From Chloroflexota bacterium (lineage in GTDB: Bacteria > Chloroflexota > Anaerolineae > Promineifilales > Promineifilaceae), in the NCBI GenBank assembly GCA_017993775.1, contig JAGOMA010000002.1, forward strand, positions 171,646 through 235,645: a stretch of DNA of 64,000 nt, read 5' to 3'. Shown piece after piece: positions 51,395 to 60,259 of this stretch. How positions within the stretch are numbered: the first letter of the stretch is position 1; every line of letters begins with the position of its first letter. The position numbers were made by a program, and so were the translations under genes. The notes beneath the pieces were generated by a model. That model was not told where the DNA came from. It saw only the letters and a program-made list of their open reading frames with translations, and made no database searches.

Positions 51395-53929
51395 TTACTC
51401 CCCTCCACCCACCACCACCGGCCCCAAAATAGTGCGGTCGCCGGCCAGGTTGCCAGCCTGGTCGGAAATATGCAGGCGACGGCCGCCAATCATCTCATAC
51501 AACCCCACTTCAAGGTAATACGTGCCCGGCGGCAGGTCGGGCGGAATGGTCAGGCGGTAGGGGTCCAGCATTTGCTGGCCAGGCAGCCACTTAGGAATCC
51601 ACAGGTGCGTGGGCGCGGAACCGCCCAGCGGCGTATAGTCCAGCGTCACCCACGGCCGATTCGCGGCGTCAATCAGGTGGACAAAAATGGTGTAACTTTC
51701 CTCGGCGGGGGCCAGGCTTTGCCATTGCAGCGTCAGGTGAATGGTGTCGGTGGGTTGGACGTGGAGAGCGGCGGCTTCAGACCAGGGGGCGCTGGCGGCA
51801 CGGCCATTTCCCCGCACCCTGGCGCTGACCAACCCCACCCGCTGCCGAAAATTAGCCAGCAAACGGTCGGTTTGCATGGGGTGGGCCTGCCCGGTCACCG
51901 CCAACGAACCCAGAGATAGGTTCAGGAACACGGCCGTATCCGTGCTAAGGTTCTTCAAATCCACCGTAACCGGATAATCGCCGGAGGGCAAATTGTGGGG
52001 CAGGGCAAAATCGAAAGCCTCAACGACGATTTCGCCGGGCATGTAGGTGGGCGTCAGTTGATGGCTGTCGGTGGTGAAAGTGAAGTCCAGGTCGCCGATG
52101 TGGACGACCGGCACATAATAATCGGTGGGCGTGACCGGTGCGGTGAAGGCCAGGGTTAGCGGCACAAAATCGCCGGCGTTTACGCGGCGCTGCGGCAGAT
52201 CGTAGCCGGCGAGGGTGATCTGCTCGCCGGTGGCGGACACGGGCGTCAGCTCTTCCGGCAGCGTAAATTGCAGCTCAGACCCGATGTCGATCACCTGGTA
52301 AAACGGCCGTGCCGGGCGCAGGCGAAAGCCAAAATCCACAATCTCGCGCCGGTAATTGCTCAGGTACACAGGGCCGCCGGGCAGATAGCGAATCACGTTA
52401 TCCAGCCACGGGTTAGCGGAACCGGTAGAGACGAGGATGGGCTGTACGTCGGCGGGATTGGGAGAACGGCCGTCCACATACTGCGCGTAATACAGCGGCG
52501 TAGTGTGCTCCCAATCGTTCAACAGCACCGCGCCCGCGCCCTGCCCGCCAAAACGGGCAAACACCGCGTCGACGTAATCCTGCGCGGCCGTGTAATCGCC
52601 CAGGCCAATGCGCGGCACATTGCGGGCGATTTGCAGGATCGGACCGAGCAAAAACAGGGCGGCGACCAGCAGCCAGACCTCTTTAGGGATTTCGGATTTC
52701 GGATTTCGGATTTCGGAGTGGCGGGCGAGCCAGGTTTGCAGCAGCGTCAGCAGGCCGAGCAGACCGATGCCGGCCATTAGCCCCAGCAGCATAAAAATGC
52801 CCAGCAGGTAGGCCATGATGTCCTGCACGCGCAGGCTCATCACAAAGGCGTAGTTGCCCAAAAAAGCCAGTCCGTAGAGCAAGAACAGCGGGGAAAGATT
52901 CACCACAGAGACACGGAAGACTCGTAATTTTTCAGAATCATCTCCGTGCTCTCCGTGCCTCCGTGGTGCAAACAATCTCCTCCCCACCACCAGCCAGACA
53001 AAGCCAAACAGGGCCAGGAAGATGATGGGTAGGCTATATTGCAGGCGGAGCAGCGTCCAGAAAACGAGGGCGCGGTCGGCCAAATCGGCCAGGCCGAAGA
53101 AAGGCAGGCTTTCGCTGAGGCCGCGCGCCAGGACGTAATTGAGGAAGCCATTGAGCGTGTTCAGGTCGGTGGGGCCGATGGGTGTGGCGGCGGCGCGCAG
53201 GGGAAAGTAGAGCCAGACCGTCAGCCCCAGCAGGCCGCACAGGACCATGCCCAGCAGCGTGCGCCACTCTTTCCAGATAGACGGCCGTATCGCCAGCACA
53301 AACAGCCCATACGCCGGCCAGGCCATCACTGTCAGCGGGTGGTGGGTAATGCCCAGACCAAGGGTAAAGGCAAACGCAAAGAGCCATTTGCGGGATTGGG
53401 ACGCCCAGAATTTGGTTAAGAAAAACAGGTTGGCGAGGAGGAAAACGGCCGTCACAATATGCGGGTTGGCGTGAATGGCGTGCTGCCAGACATCCGTGCT
53501 GGTAGCCATGAGCAGGGCGGTAAAGAAGGCGACCAGGGAGCGCGGAGTGCGGCGTGTAGAGTGCGGAGTGCCGAGAAGGGTGGAACCGATGGTCCAGATG
53601 ACGCCGAAGGCGAAGAGAGCGGCAGTAGTGGATGCAAGAGCCGCCAGCAGGTGCATGCGCCAGGAAATTGCGCCAAGGGGGACAAGACTCTGGACCAATT
53701 TGCCCAGCAGCGTCATGAAGGCATAACCCGGCGGGTGAGCAAAGCCCAACACGTAGGCCACCACCGTGTACTCCGTCGGGTCGCCAAAGACAGGGACACG
53801 GGCCAGCGTCAGCAGGTAGAGCAGCAGAATAAGCAGGGCGGCCAGGGAGAGGAGGGGAATTGGAGACTGGAGACTACGCCCCAATTTCCAATCTCTAGTC
53901 TCCAGTCTCTTGTTTGATGAGTCCGTCAT
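51395..53929 (-). CDS. DUF2723 polytopic membrane protein with inserted repeat peptides
   Basis: An 844-residue protein. The first 480 residues hold about ten or eleven helices and the DUF2723 start (VFGDPTEYTVVAYVLGFAHPPGYAFM), a GT-C-like family probably involved in glycosylation. The last 330 residues are exported beta-rich domains (ITLAGYDLPQRRVNAGDFVP, IHLTLQWQSLAPAEESYTIF). Three segments are encoded by repeats in frame: the N-terminus from a GACTGGA array, APRRHGEHGDDSEKLRVF from an inverted repeat at 52900-52973, and EIRNPKSEIPKE from GGATTTC units at 52682-52716. The start ATG at 53929 lies inside the preceding gene's end; a start at 53992 would add 21 residues. Confidence 0.82.
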   Translation of the reverse strand: MTDSSNKRLETRDWKLGRSLQSPIPLLSLAALLILLLYLLTLARVPVFGDPTEYTVVAYVLGFAHPPGYAFMTLLGKLVQSLVPLGAISWRMHLLAALASTTAALFAFGVIWTIGSTLLGTPHSTRRTPRSLVAFFTALLMATSTDVWQHAIHANPHIVTAVFLLANLFFLTKFWASQSRKWLFAFAFTLGLGITHHPLTVMAWPAYGLFVLAIRPSIWKEWRTLLGMVLCGLLGLTVWLYFPLRAAATPIGPTDLNTLNGFLNYVLARGLSESLPFFGLADLADRALVFWTLLRLQYSLPIIFLALFGFVWLVVGRRLFAPRRHGEHGDDSEKLRVFRVSVVNLSPLFLLYGLAFLGNYAFVMSLRVQDIMAYLLGIFMLLGLMAGIGLLGLLTLLQTWLARHSEIRNPKSEIPKEVWLLVAALFLLGPILQIARNVPRIGLGDYTAAQDYVDAVFARFGGQGAGAVLLNDWEHTTPLYYAQYVDGRSPNPADVQPILVSTGSANPWLDNVIRYLPGGPVYLSNYRREIVDFGFRLRPARPFYQVIDIGSELQFTLPEELTPVSATGEQITLAGYDLPQRRVNAGDFVPLTLAFTAPVTPTDYYVPVVHIGDLDFTFTTDSHQLTPTYMPGEIVVEAFDFALPHNLPSGDYPVTVDLKNLSTDTAVFLNLSLGSLAVTGQAHPMQTDRLLANFRQRVGLVSARVRGNGRAASAPWSEAAALHVQPTDTIHLTLQWQSLAPAEESYTIFVHLIDAANRPWVTLDYTPLGGSAPTHLWIPKWLPGQQMLDPYRLTIPPDLPPGTYYLEVGLYEMIGGRRLHISDQAGNLAGDRTILGPVVVGGGE
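52682..52716. repeat. In-frame heptamer array (GGATTTC units)
   Basis: Four to five GGATTTC units inside the DUF2723 gene, translated SEIRNPKSEIP on the minus strand, between two membrane segments. Another array of GCGGAGT-like units lies in the same gene at about 53538-53573. Confidence 0.8.
52898..52973. repeat. Imperfect inverted repeat inserted in frame in the DUF2723 gene
   Basis: One end reads ACCACAGAGACACGGAAG and the other CTCCGTGCCTCCGTGGT, imperfect inverted repeats about 75 bases apart end to end. The stretch is read through in frame as a charged loop between helices. It looks like one of the small CACGGAG-type dispersed repeats I recall from environmental genomes. Confidence 0.7.
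53860..53911. repeat. Heptamer array (GACTGGA family) at the junction of two genes
   Basis: Plus-strand TGGAGACTGGAGACT, a short centre, then AATCTCTAGTCTCCAGTCTC. It contains the stop codon of the glycosyltransferase (TAG at 53895-53897) and the N-terminal codons of the DUF2723 gene. It belongs to the same family as 18592-18656. Confidence 0.8.
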
Positions 53930-55031
53930 AGATAGCAATTGTCTCTCTTGCGGCGCGCTGCCAGCTAAATTGGGCGGCTTGCTGCAAGCCAAGCTGGCGG
54001 CGGTGTTGGTATTCGTCTTTGTCGGTGAGCAGGTGAAGGATAACGGCCGTCATCTCCTCCACATCCAGCGGGTCAAAATAAGCCGCCGCCTCACCGCCCA
54101 CTTCCGGGTGACTAGCGGCGCGGCTGGCCGCCACCACCTGCCCGCAAGCCATATGCTCCAAAATCGGCAAGCCAAATCCTTCATACAAACTGGGCTGCAC
54201 CGCCAGATCGGCGGCGGCGATGATGGCCGGCAAATCTTCGTCGGGAACCCAGCCCAACGGTTTGACGGCGTTTTGCAAGCCCAACGCCTCAATTTTGGCG
54301 AAAAAATCATCGTAGAGCCACCCTCTACCCCCGACCAGGACGAGGGTAAGTCCGGGGAAGGATTGGCGTAAAGCCAGGAGGGCATCGAGCAGGCGGCTTA
54401 GATTTTTGCGTGGCTCGATGGTACTGAGGTGGAGAAGGAAGTGCTCGGGTAAGCCATATGTCTGTCTAACATGGTCGATCCTGGTCGGGGGCGGCGGCTG
54501 AAAATGGGAAGAGGCCGCCTCGTACACAACGTGAATCTTAGCCGGATCCAGGCCATAGTTCTTGACGCAATCTCGCTTGCTGGCCTGTGAAACGGCAATG
54601 ATGGCCTCGGCGCGGCGGCAAAAAAGGGGCATCGCCAGATTGAGATACCAGTAATTGAGCTTCTTGTGGTGTTCGGGAAAAAGCTTGTAGATGAGGTCGT
54701 GGACGGTGAGCACGGTGGGCACGCCGCGCAGCGGTAGGAGCAGGTGTTCGGTGCTGTGGAACAAGTCAACCTCAGGCAGCAGGCGGTTGAAGCCCACATG
54801 GGCGATCTGCCCGGCCAGAACCATCATGCGCCACGGTTTGTAGCCCAGGCTGACATGGCGGCTGGGCACGGCCGTTGGCAGAGAAGCCGGGAAACGGCCG
54901 TCCTTCCCCCGATTATAAAACAGCCCAAACCGCTCCGGCTGGGCCTGAATCAACGCGCCCGCCAGCCGCTCGGCATAACGCCCCAGTCCGGCGCGGCTGT
55001 GCACGGCCGCCGAAATATCCACGTAAATCAT
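53895..55031 (-). CDS. GT4-family glycosyltransferase
   Basis: A 378-residue GT-B fold enzyme. N-terminal VDISAAVHSRAGLGRYAERL is the acceptor side; the C-terminal donor side has LHLSTIEPRKNLSRLLDALL and the EX7E-like motif PSLYEGFGLPILEHMACGQV with ASRAASHPEVGGEAAAYFDP. It transfers an activated sugar, probably to a cell-surface glycan or lipid. It precedes the DUF2723 gene with a 35-base overlap, so the two may act in one glycosylation route. ATG at 55031 is chosen because the Rossmann strand MIYVDIS starts there; the ribosome site is weak. Confidence 0.88.
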   Translation of the reverse strand: MIYVDISAAVHSRAGLGRYAERLAGALIQAQPERFGLFYNRGKDGRFPASLPTAVPSRHVSLGYKPWRMMVLAGQIAHVGFNRLLPEVDLFHSTEHLLLPLRGVPTVLTVHDLIYKLFPEHHKKLNYWYLNLAMPLFCRRAEAIIAVSQASKRDCVKNYGLDPAKIHVVYEAASSHFQPPPPTRIDHVRQTYGLPEHFLLHLSTIEPRKNLSRLLDALLALRQSFPGLTLVLVGGRGWLYDDFFAKIEALGLQNAVKPLGWVPDEDLPAIIAAADLAVQPSLYEGFGLPILEHMACGQVVAASRAASHPEVGGEAAAYFDPLDVEEMTAVILHLLTDKDEYQHRRQLGLQQAAQFSWQRAARETIAIYDGLIKQETGD

Positions 55032-55106
55032 GGGTATTTGCCCCATACGGCCGTTGTCCGACCCCCACACGCTTTTCCCATACGCCTAATTTCCTTCGCC
55101 AACGGT

Positions 55107-55313
55107 TCAGGTTCCCCAACTTGAGGGAATATCATCCTGGCCCGCGTCCACCTCAACCAACACCACACCGCCGCAAATCGGACAGGGGACACGGTAGATT
55201 TTTGCCTGCCGGTCGCCGCGCACCACCACGCGAACATTGTCAATTTCGCCCAGGTCTTGCACCCAGTCGTGGCTGCAAGTGCCACACAAAAGCCCAACCT
55301 GTAAACTTGCCAT
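55107..55313 (-). CDS. Small zinc-ribbon-like protein
   Basis: A 68-residue protein with two cysteine pairs, LLCGTCSHDW and PCPICGGVVL, separated by about 30 residues, consistent with a single zinc ribbon. An acidic C-terminus follows (VEVDAGQDDIPSSWGT). The ATG follows GAGGG, and a TATAAT lies about 25 bases further upstream on the minus strand. Function unknown; it is divergent from sbcC. Confidence 0.75.
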   Translation of the reverse strand: MASLQVGLLCGTCSHDWVQDLGEIDNVRVVVRGDRQAKIYRVPCPICGGVVLVEVDAGQDDIPSSWGT

Positions 55314-55458
55314 CACATACCCTCGCCGATCGGTTTGTGGCGAGATTATACCAGACAATCCACATGCCCCTCAGCGCAAACGGCCGTTTGCCAATTACCC
55401 TGGTTACAGGTAAAAACAACAGTAGCCAATCGGCTATTGACCATTATCAGGAGCACCT

Positions 55459-58452
55459 ATGATTCCTCTTCGTCTGGAAATGACCAATTTTTTGTCTTAT
55501 CGGGACACGGCCGTTCTCAATTTCAACGGCATCCACCTCGCCTGCATCTCTGGGGCCAACGGCGCCGGCAAATCCAGCATCCTGGACAGCATGACCTGGG
55601 CGCTGTTCGGCAAAGCGCGCAGCAAAAGCGACGACGATCTGGTCAACCGCCGCGCCATCCTCGACGACGACACGGCCGAAATCCGCTTTAGTTTCGCCCT
55701 GGAAAACAGCACCTACCGCGTTATTCGCCGCAAACGGGCCGGCAAAGCCACCCAGCTAGAACTGCAAATGCTGGCCGACGGCGACCTGGACAAAGGCAAG
55801 TGGAAAACCCTCAGCGAAAGCAAAGTGCGCGAAACCGAGACGGCCATCGTCGACCTGCTGCGCATGAACTACGACACCTTCATCAACGCCAGCTTCCTGC
55901 TGCAAGGCAAAGCCGACGAATTCACCACCAAAACGCCCGGCCGCCGCAAGGAAATCCTGGCCGATTTGCTGGGCGTCAGCCAGTGGGATGTGTACAAAGA
56001 GGCCGCCAGCGAGCAGCGTAAAGCCGCCGAAGGGCAGCTTTTGCTGGTGGATGGGCAGTTGGGCGACATCGCCCTGGAACTGGGCGAAGAAGAAGATCGC
56101 GCCGCCGCCCTGGCTGCCGCTCAGGCCGCCCGGCAGGCCATCGCCGACCGGCTGGCCGACAAAGAAAAGCTGCTCACCCACCTGCGCCGCGCCGAAACGG
56201 CCGTGCACCAACAACAAGAAATGGTCGCCAATTTAGCCAACAACCAGGCCCGCGCCCAACGCACCCTGGCCGATATGGTCAAAACGCAAAGCCAGCGCCA
56301 GACCGAACGCGCCGAATACGAAACCATTCTGGCCGAAGCCGCACCCATCGCCGCCGCCTTCGCCGCCTACGAGCAAGCCCAGGCCAATTTGCAAACCTGG
56401 CAGGCCCGCGCCGATGAACACCACAAACTACAAGGACAGAAACGGCCGTACGAACTGACCCTCACCCAGGAGCGCAGCCGCCTGGAGCAGCGCCAGCGTG
56501 AACTGGAAACGCAGCACGCCAAAAGCGCAGCCGCCCGCAGCGAACGCACGGCCGTCGCCGCCCAACTCGCAGACGCCCAATCCCGGCTGGCAGCCATCGG
56601 CGCAGAGATGGCCGGGCTGGCGCAGCAGGTCGCCGATTGGCACGAAGCCCGCGAGACGTTACAACGGCTGGAAGCGGAACGGCAAAGTCTGCTCAAGGAA
56701 CAATCGCGCCTGCAAACTGAAGCGCGCAAAATGGCGGCGCTGGCGGAAGAGCAAACGGCCGTGTCCGCCAATCGCGTCCAGGCCGAGCAAAGCCTGACCC
56801 AACTGACGGCCGAACTGGCCGCCGCCGGAGCGCAAAACGAGCGTTACGCCGTCGCCAAAGCAGAACTGGACAGCCTGCAAGCCGAGCAGCCGCGCCTGAA
56901 GGCCGGCATGAACAAGCTCCGCGACCGCCTGGATCGCCTGCAAGAAGAAGCCGGCGGCGACTGTCCGCTTTGCGGCCAGCCGCTCAGCGACGACCACCGC
57001 CGCACCGTCCTGGCCGAACTGGAAGCGGAAGGCAAAGAATCGGCCGACCGCTTCCGGGCCAACAAACAGCGCATCGAGGCGCTGGCCGCCGAAACCGCCG
57101 ACCTGGAGCAGCAGCTCAAACAAAAGCCGCGCCTGGAGCGCGACCAGCAGGCGCAGCAGCAGCGCCTCCACAAAGCCGAAGCACGTCTGGGCGAGATGGC
57201 CCAATCGCTGGCCGATTGGGCTGCAGGCGGGCAGGCGCAGTTGGCGGAATTAGAGCAGAAGGTGGGGAATACGGCCGTTCTCGATGCCCAAAAGCAGCAG
57301 GTCCAGGCGCTCAGTTCGGCCAGCCAGGCCAAAGAAAAGCTGGAAAAAGAGCAGCAGGCGCAGCAAAAAGCCGCCGCCAACGCCGCCGCGCGGCTGGTGG
57401 AAATCGACCGGCTGCTGGCCGATTGGGAGAGCGCGGGGCAGGCGGCGCTGGCGGAAGTGAAGAAGAAACTGGAAACTGGAGACTATGCCGGAGAAGCGCA
57501 GGCAGCGCTAAAAAAGCTGGAGGCCCAGGTGGCCAACGTGGGGTATGAGGCGGCGGCGCATGAGGCGGCGAAAGCGGCGCGGGATGAACTGGCGGGCGCG
57601 CCGGGGCGGCGCGAGGCGCTGCAGCAGGCGCAGGCGGCCGTCAAGCCGCTGGAAGGGGCGCTGGCCGATCTGGCGGCCCAGATAACGCAGCAGCAGCAAA
57701 CCGTGGCCGACCTGACGCAGCAGCGGGAAACGGCCGTTACCCGATTAGCCGAACTGCAAACCGACGGCGGCGACGTACACGCCGCCGAAGACGAGGTCTT
57801 CCAACTGCGCGAGGAGGAGATCACCGCTAACCGGCAGGTGGGCGCGGCGCAGCAGCGGCTGGCCGTGCTAGACGATTTACGCATTCGCCGCGAGCAGCTC
57901 ACGGCCGTCCGCGCCGAGAAAACGCTGCACATCCAACGGCTGAAACTACTGGAGAAGGCCTGCGGCCGCGACGGCGTGCAGGCGCTGCTGATTGAACAGG
58001 CGCTGCCGGAAATTGAGGAACGGGCCAACGAACTGTTGGAACGCCTCACAGGCGGCGACATGCGCGTCTTTTTTGAGACGCAAAAACAGCTCAAAAGCCG
58101 CGACGCTATGGCCGAGACGCTGGACATTCGCATTATTGACGGGGCGGGGGAACGGCCGTACGACAATTACAGCGGCGGCGAGCAGTTCCGGGTGAATTTT
58201 GCCGTGCGGTTGGCGTTGTCCCAGCTGTTGGCCCGGCGATCCGGGGCGCGGCTGCAAACGCTGGTCATCGACGAAGGGTTTGGCAGCCAGGACCCCAACG
58301 GGCGGCAGCGGCTGGTGGAAGCCATCAACACCATCCAGGACGATTTTGCCCGCATCCTGGTCATCACCCACATCGACGAACTGCGCGACGCTTTTCCCAC
58401 GCGCATTGAGGTGACGAAAACGGCCGTTGGTTCAACCATCGCCGTTGTCTAG
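55459..58452 (+). CDS. sbcC: SbcC/Rad50-like ATPase
   Basis: A 997-residue SMC-like protein. Walker A is SGANGAGKSSILDSMTWALF near residue 35. Two long coiled-coil arms (Ala/Glu/Gln/Arg-rich) flank the zinc hook CPLCGQPL at Cys502. The ABC signature YSGGEQFRVNFAVRLALSQL and Walker B LQTLVIDEGFGSQD close the C-terminal half. It works with the SbcD/Mre11 nuclease in double-strand break and hairpin repair. No sbcD lies upstream or downstream here, which is unusual. In a genome rich in palindromes, a hairpin-opening complex would be relevant. The coiled coils contain several ACGGCCGT octamers in frame as TAV. Confidence 0.93.
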   Translation: MIPLRLEMTNFLSYRDTAVLNFNGIHLACISGANGAGKSSILDSMTWALFGKARSKSDDDLVNRRAILDDDTAEIRFSFALENSTYRVIRRKRAGKATQLELQMLADGDLDKGKWKTLSESKVRETETAIVDLLRMNYDTFINASFLLQGKADEFTTKTPGRRKEILADLLGVSQWDVYKEAASEQRKAAEGQLLLVDGQLGDIALELGEEEDRAAALAAAQAARQAIADRLADKEKLLTHLRRAETAVHQQQEMVANLANNQARAQRTLADMVKTQSQRQTERAEYETILAEAAPIAAAFAAYEQAQANLQTWQARADEHHKLQGQKRPYELTLTQERSRLEQRQRELETQHAKSAAARSERTAVAAQLADAQSRLAAIGAEMAGLAQQVADWHEARETLQRLEAERQSLLKEQSRLQTEARKMAALAEEQTAVSANRVQAEQSLTQLTAELAAAGAQNERYAVAKAELDSLQAEQPRLKAGMNKLRDRLDRLQEEAGGDCPLCGQPLSDDHRRTVLAELEAEGKESADRFRANKQRIEALAAETADLEQQLKQKPRLERDQQAQQQRLHKAEARLGEMAQSLADWAAGGQAQLAELEQKVGNTAVLDAQKQQVQALSSASQAKEKLEKEQQAQQKAAANAAARLVEIDRLLADWESAGQAALAEVKKKLETGDYAGEAQAALKKLEAQVANVGYEAAAHEAAKAARDELAGAPGRREALQQAQAAVKPLEGALADLAAQITQQQQTVADLTQQRETAVTRLAELQTDGGDVHAAEDEVFQLREEEITANRQVGAAQQRLAVLDDLRIRREQLTAVRAEKTLHIQRLKLLEKACGRDGVQALLIEQALPEIEERANELLERLTGGDMRVFFETQKQLKSRDAMAETLDIRIIDGAGERPYDNYSGGEQFRVNFAVRLALSQLLARRSGARLQTLVIDEGFGSQDPNGRQRLVEAINTIQDDFARILVITHIDELRDAFPTRIEVTKTAVGSTIAVV

Positions 58453-58510
58453 TCGCAGTCTGAAAACGCATTGTCCGTCTATGCTCTTCTGGAAGTTTGT
58501 GTGTGATTTG

Positions 58511-58540
58511 TTTCACAAGCGCGAATATTTTATGCTATAA
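58511..58540 (+). promoter_or_regulatory. Putative promoter of the HhH gene
   Basis: TTCACA (58511-58516), 18-bp spacer, TATAAT (58535-58540) as extended TATGCTATAAT. Confidence 0.6.
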
Positions 58541-58596
58541 TGATGCAGTGCGTCATAAGGGCGCGTCATTTAAAATCCAGGAAGGAGCTACGGACT

Positions 58597-58992
58597 ATGA
58601 TAGAAATCGTGATGCCCAAAAATTACATCACATTAGCGGCTGGGCTTGTTAGCCTGGTTTTCGAACGGGTAGGACAGGCAGAAAAACAAGCGGCGCATCG
58701 TTTGGAACCAGAAACCAAACCGATGGCCGAAGCGGCAGTGCAAGTGGTTGAGACAGCCGCCGCGCCGGCGGCCGCCACGGTGGCCACGCCGAAACCATCA
58801 CCGAAACGAGACGATCTCACCCTCATCAATGGCATTGGACCAACCTTTGCGCGGCGGCTGTATGATGGCGGCATTGATACATTCGCTAAATTGGCGGCGG
58901 CCCAACCGGAAGAAGTGAAGGTTTTGGCCAAATTAGCTGTCTGGCAGGCGGATCCGGCGACGTGGATTGCCGCGGCCAAAGAAATGGCCTGA
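58597..58992 (+). CDS. Helix-hairpin-helix domain protein
   Basis: A 131-residue protein. Residues 1-35 contain a moderately hydrophobic stretch (YITLAAGLVSLVFERVG), 40-70 an Ala/Val-rich linker, and residues 75-131 a tandem HhH domain: LTLINGIGPTFARRLYDGGI and FAKLAAAQPEEVKVLAKLAV. Such domains often bind DNA or serve as protein-docking modules (DUF4332/L21-like). The ATG follows GAAGGAG. A hairpin at 59133-59174 may end the transcript. Function unknown. Confidence 0.8.
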   Translation: MIEIVMPKNYITLAAGLVSLVFERVGQAEKQAAHRLEPETKPMAEAAVQVVETAAAPAAATVATPKPSPKRDDLTLINGIGPTFARRLYDGGIDTFAKLAAAQPEEVKVLAKLAVWQADPATWIAAAKEMA

Positions 58993-59132
58993 TCCTGTTT
59001 TTCATCGCAGTTGGCAGCGTCCGACGGCCGTTTACCTCCGAGAATGGTCCCAAACGCTGATGAAGTAGGCTGTTGCTGCAGCCGTCTCTGGGAAGGGAGC
59101 CAGCTTACGAAACAGCCGAACAACTGAAGTTG

Positions 59133-59174
59133 ACCACCCCGATTGGTTTATGATTAAAAGCCGGTCGGGGTGGT
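59133..59174 (+). terminator. Hairpin after the HhH gene
   Basis: ACCACCCCGA (59133-59142) and TCGGGGTGGT (59165-59174) with a 22-nt loop. It lies 140 bases after the HhH stop; a poor T run makes its role uncertain. The rest of 58993-59277 holds two ACGGCCGT octamers and nothing else recognised. Confidence 0.5.
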
Positions 59175-59277
59175 TACGTTTAAACGGCCGTTCCCGTTTC
59201 TCGCGGCGCAAATTCTGGTATCATCTCCCCTATGCACAGCCAACCAACCACAGTCTGGCGAAACAGCGAGGAATGTC

Positions 59278-59493
59278 ATGAAATGTCCCTACTGCAAGGG
59301 TGAAATGCACGAAGAGTTCCTGGATTACGTCGTTGAAATGGAAGACGGCCAAAAACTACGACTGGAAGAAGTGCCTACCTGGGTCTGCGAAAAGTGCGAT
59401 TACACAGAAATTGAAGAAGAGGTCGGGGAAGCCATTGAAGATATGCTGGACCACCTGGACACGGTGGAAGCTGGCGGCGACGAAGAGGAATAA
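59278..59493 (+). CDS. YgiT-type zinc finger protein (MqsA N-terminal-like)
   Basis: A 71-residue protein with the YgiT/MqsA-type zinc site, MKCPYCKGEMHEEF and WVCEKCDYTEIEEEV, spaced about 37 residues, and an acidic tail. The N-terminal domain of MqsA antitoxins looks like this, but the DNA-binding HTH half of MqsA is missing and no MqsR-like toxin is beside it. The ATG follows GAGGAATGTC. The next gene, 53 bases downstream, has a nuclease-like motif, so a paired function is possible but unproven. Confidence 0.8.
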   Translation: MKCPYCKGEMHEEFLDYVVEMEDGQKLRLEEVPTWVCEKCDYTEIEEEVGEAIEDMLDHLDTVEAGGDEEE

Positions 59494-59546
59494 TGCAGAA
59501 ACATCTGGCCTAATCGCGCAGATTGGGCCAGGACTGAAAGACGCAA

Positions 59547-60119
59547 ATGTCTAAAACGATCCGCCAGCACCGCATGAGTTACACAACCGACGTAGGCAAA
59601 ACGGCCGTCTCCCTTGTCACGCATTTCCTCAACACCCGCTGGGCCGATTACACCGTCGCCATTCACAGCGTTGAAGACGATCCCGCCTACCAGACCCACG
59701 ACGTAGATTTGTTGTGGAGCATTGTGGATGGCCACGGCCGTCTCCGCATCATTCCCCTGGAAATCAAAGGCGACCGCTACCACAACACCGGCAACTTCTT
59801 TTTAGAAACGGTCAGCAACGCCAACAAACAAACCGTCGGATGTTTTCTGTATACCCGCGCTCACTGGCTCTTCTACGTTTTCATCGAGACCGGCGATCTT
59901 TACTGCCTGCCGATGAGCCTCACCCGCCCCTGGTTCGCCGAAAACAGCGAACGCTTCCGCGAAGCGCGCACCAGCACCCCCATCGGCCAGGACAGCTACG
60001 TTACCATCGGTCGTCTTGTCCCCATCCAAACCCTCTGTGAAGAAATCCCGGCCATCCTGCACTGGCGCAAAGAGGGGGAAATTTGGAACCAGATTCCCCT
60101 TTTCTTGGCATGTGAGTAA
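59547..60119 (+). CDS. Uncharacterised protein with PD-(D/E)XK nuclease-like motif
   Basis: A 190-residue protein of no family I recognise. Residues 45-90 read QTHDVDLLWSI, then GRLRIIPLEIKGDRYHNTGN, a beta-hairpin bearing Asp followed by ExK, the core of PD-(D/E)XK nucleases. A helix with FFLETVSN follows, then strands with CFLYTRAHWLFYVFIETGD, as expected for that fold. The start at 59547 has a weak ribosome site; ATG at 59574 is an alternative. It follows the YgiT-type gene by 53 bases and has its own octamer-based terminator. Confidence 0.65.
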   Translation: MSKTIRQHRMSYTTDVGKTAVSLVTHFLNTRWADYTVAIHSVEDDPAYQTHDVDLLWSIVDGHGRLRIIPLEIKGDRYHNTGNFFLETVSNANKQTVGCFLYTRAHWLFYVFIETGDLYCLPMSLTRPWFAENSERFREARTSTPIGQDSYVTIGRLVPIQTLCEEIPAILHWRKEGEIWNQIPLFLACE

Positions 60120-60124
60120 ACAAA

Positions 60125-60166
60125 AAAAGGTGATGGACGGCCGTTAACGGCCGTTCATTACCTTTT
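60125..60166 (+). terminator. Terminator made of two adjacent ACGGCCGT octamers
   Basis: AAAAGGTGATGGACGGCCGTT is followed at once by AACGGCCGTT, CATTACC and TTTT, giving a 21-bp stem with two G-U or mismatched positions and ending in T residues. Confidence 0.8.
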
Positions 60167-60193
60167 CTACCGCCACTCTTCATTTTAAGATCT

Positions 60194-60241
60194 AAAAAGC
60201 GGCAAATGCGCCACGCTCGCCAAAGCGCGGGCGCATTTGCC
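60194..60241 (-). terminator. Terminator of glutamine synthetase
   Basis: Arms GGCAAATGCGCC (60201-60212) and GGCGCATTTGCC (60230-60241); on the minus strand the stem ends in GCTTTTTAG. It sits 19 bases after the stop codon. Confidence 0.85.
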
Positions 60242-60259
60242 TAAGGTGAGTGGAAACAG

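Noticed and set aside
59278..59493. Complete MqsRA toxin-antitoxin system
   Set aside because: The protein has only the zinc domain, no HTH, and no MqsR-like toxin is adjacent.
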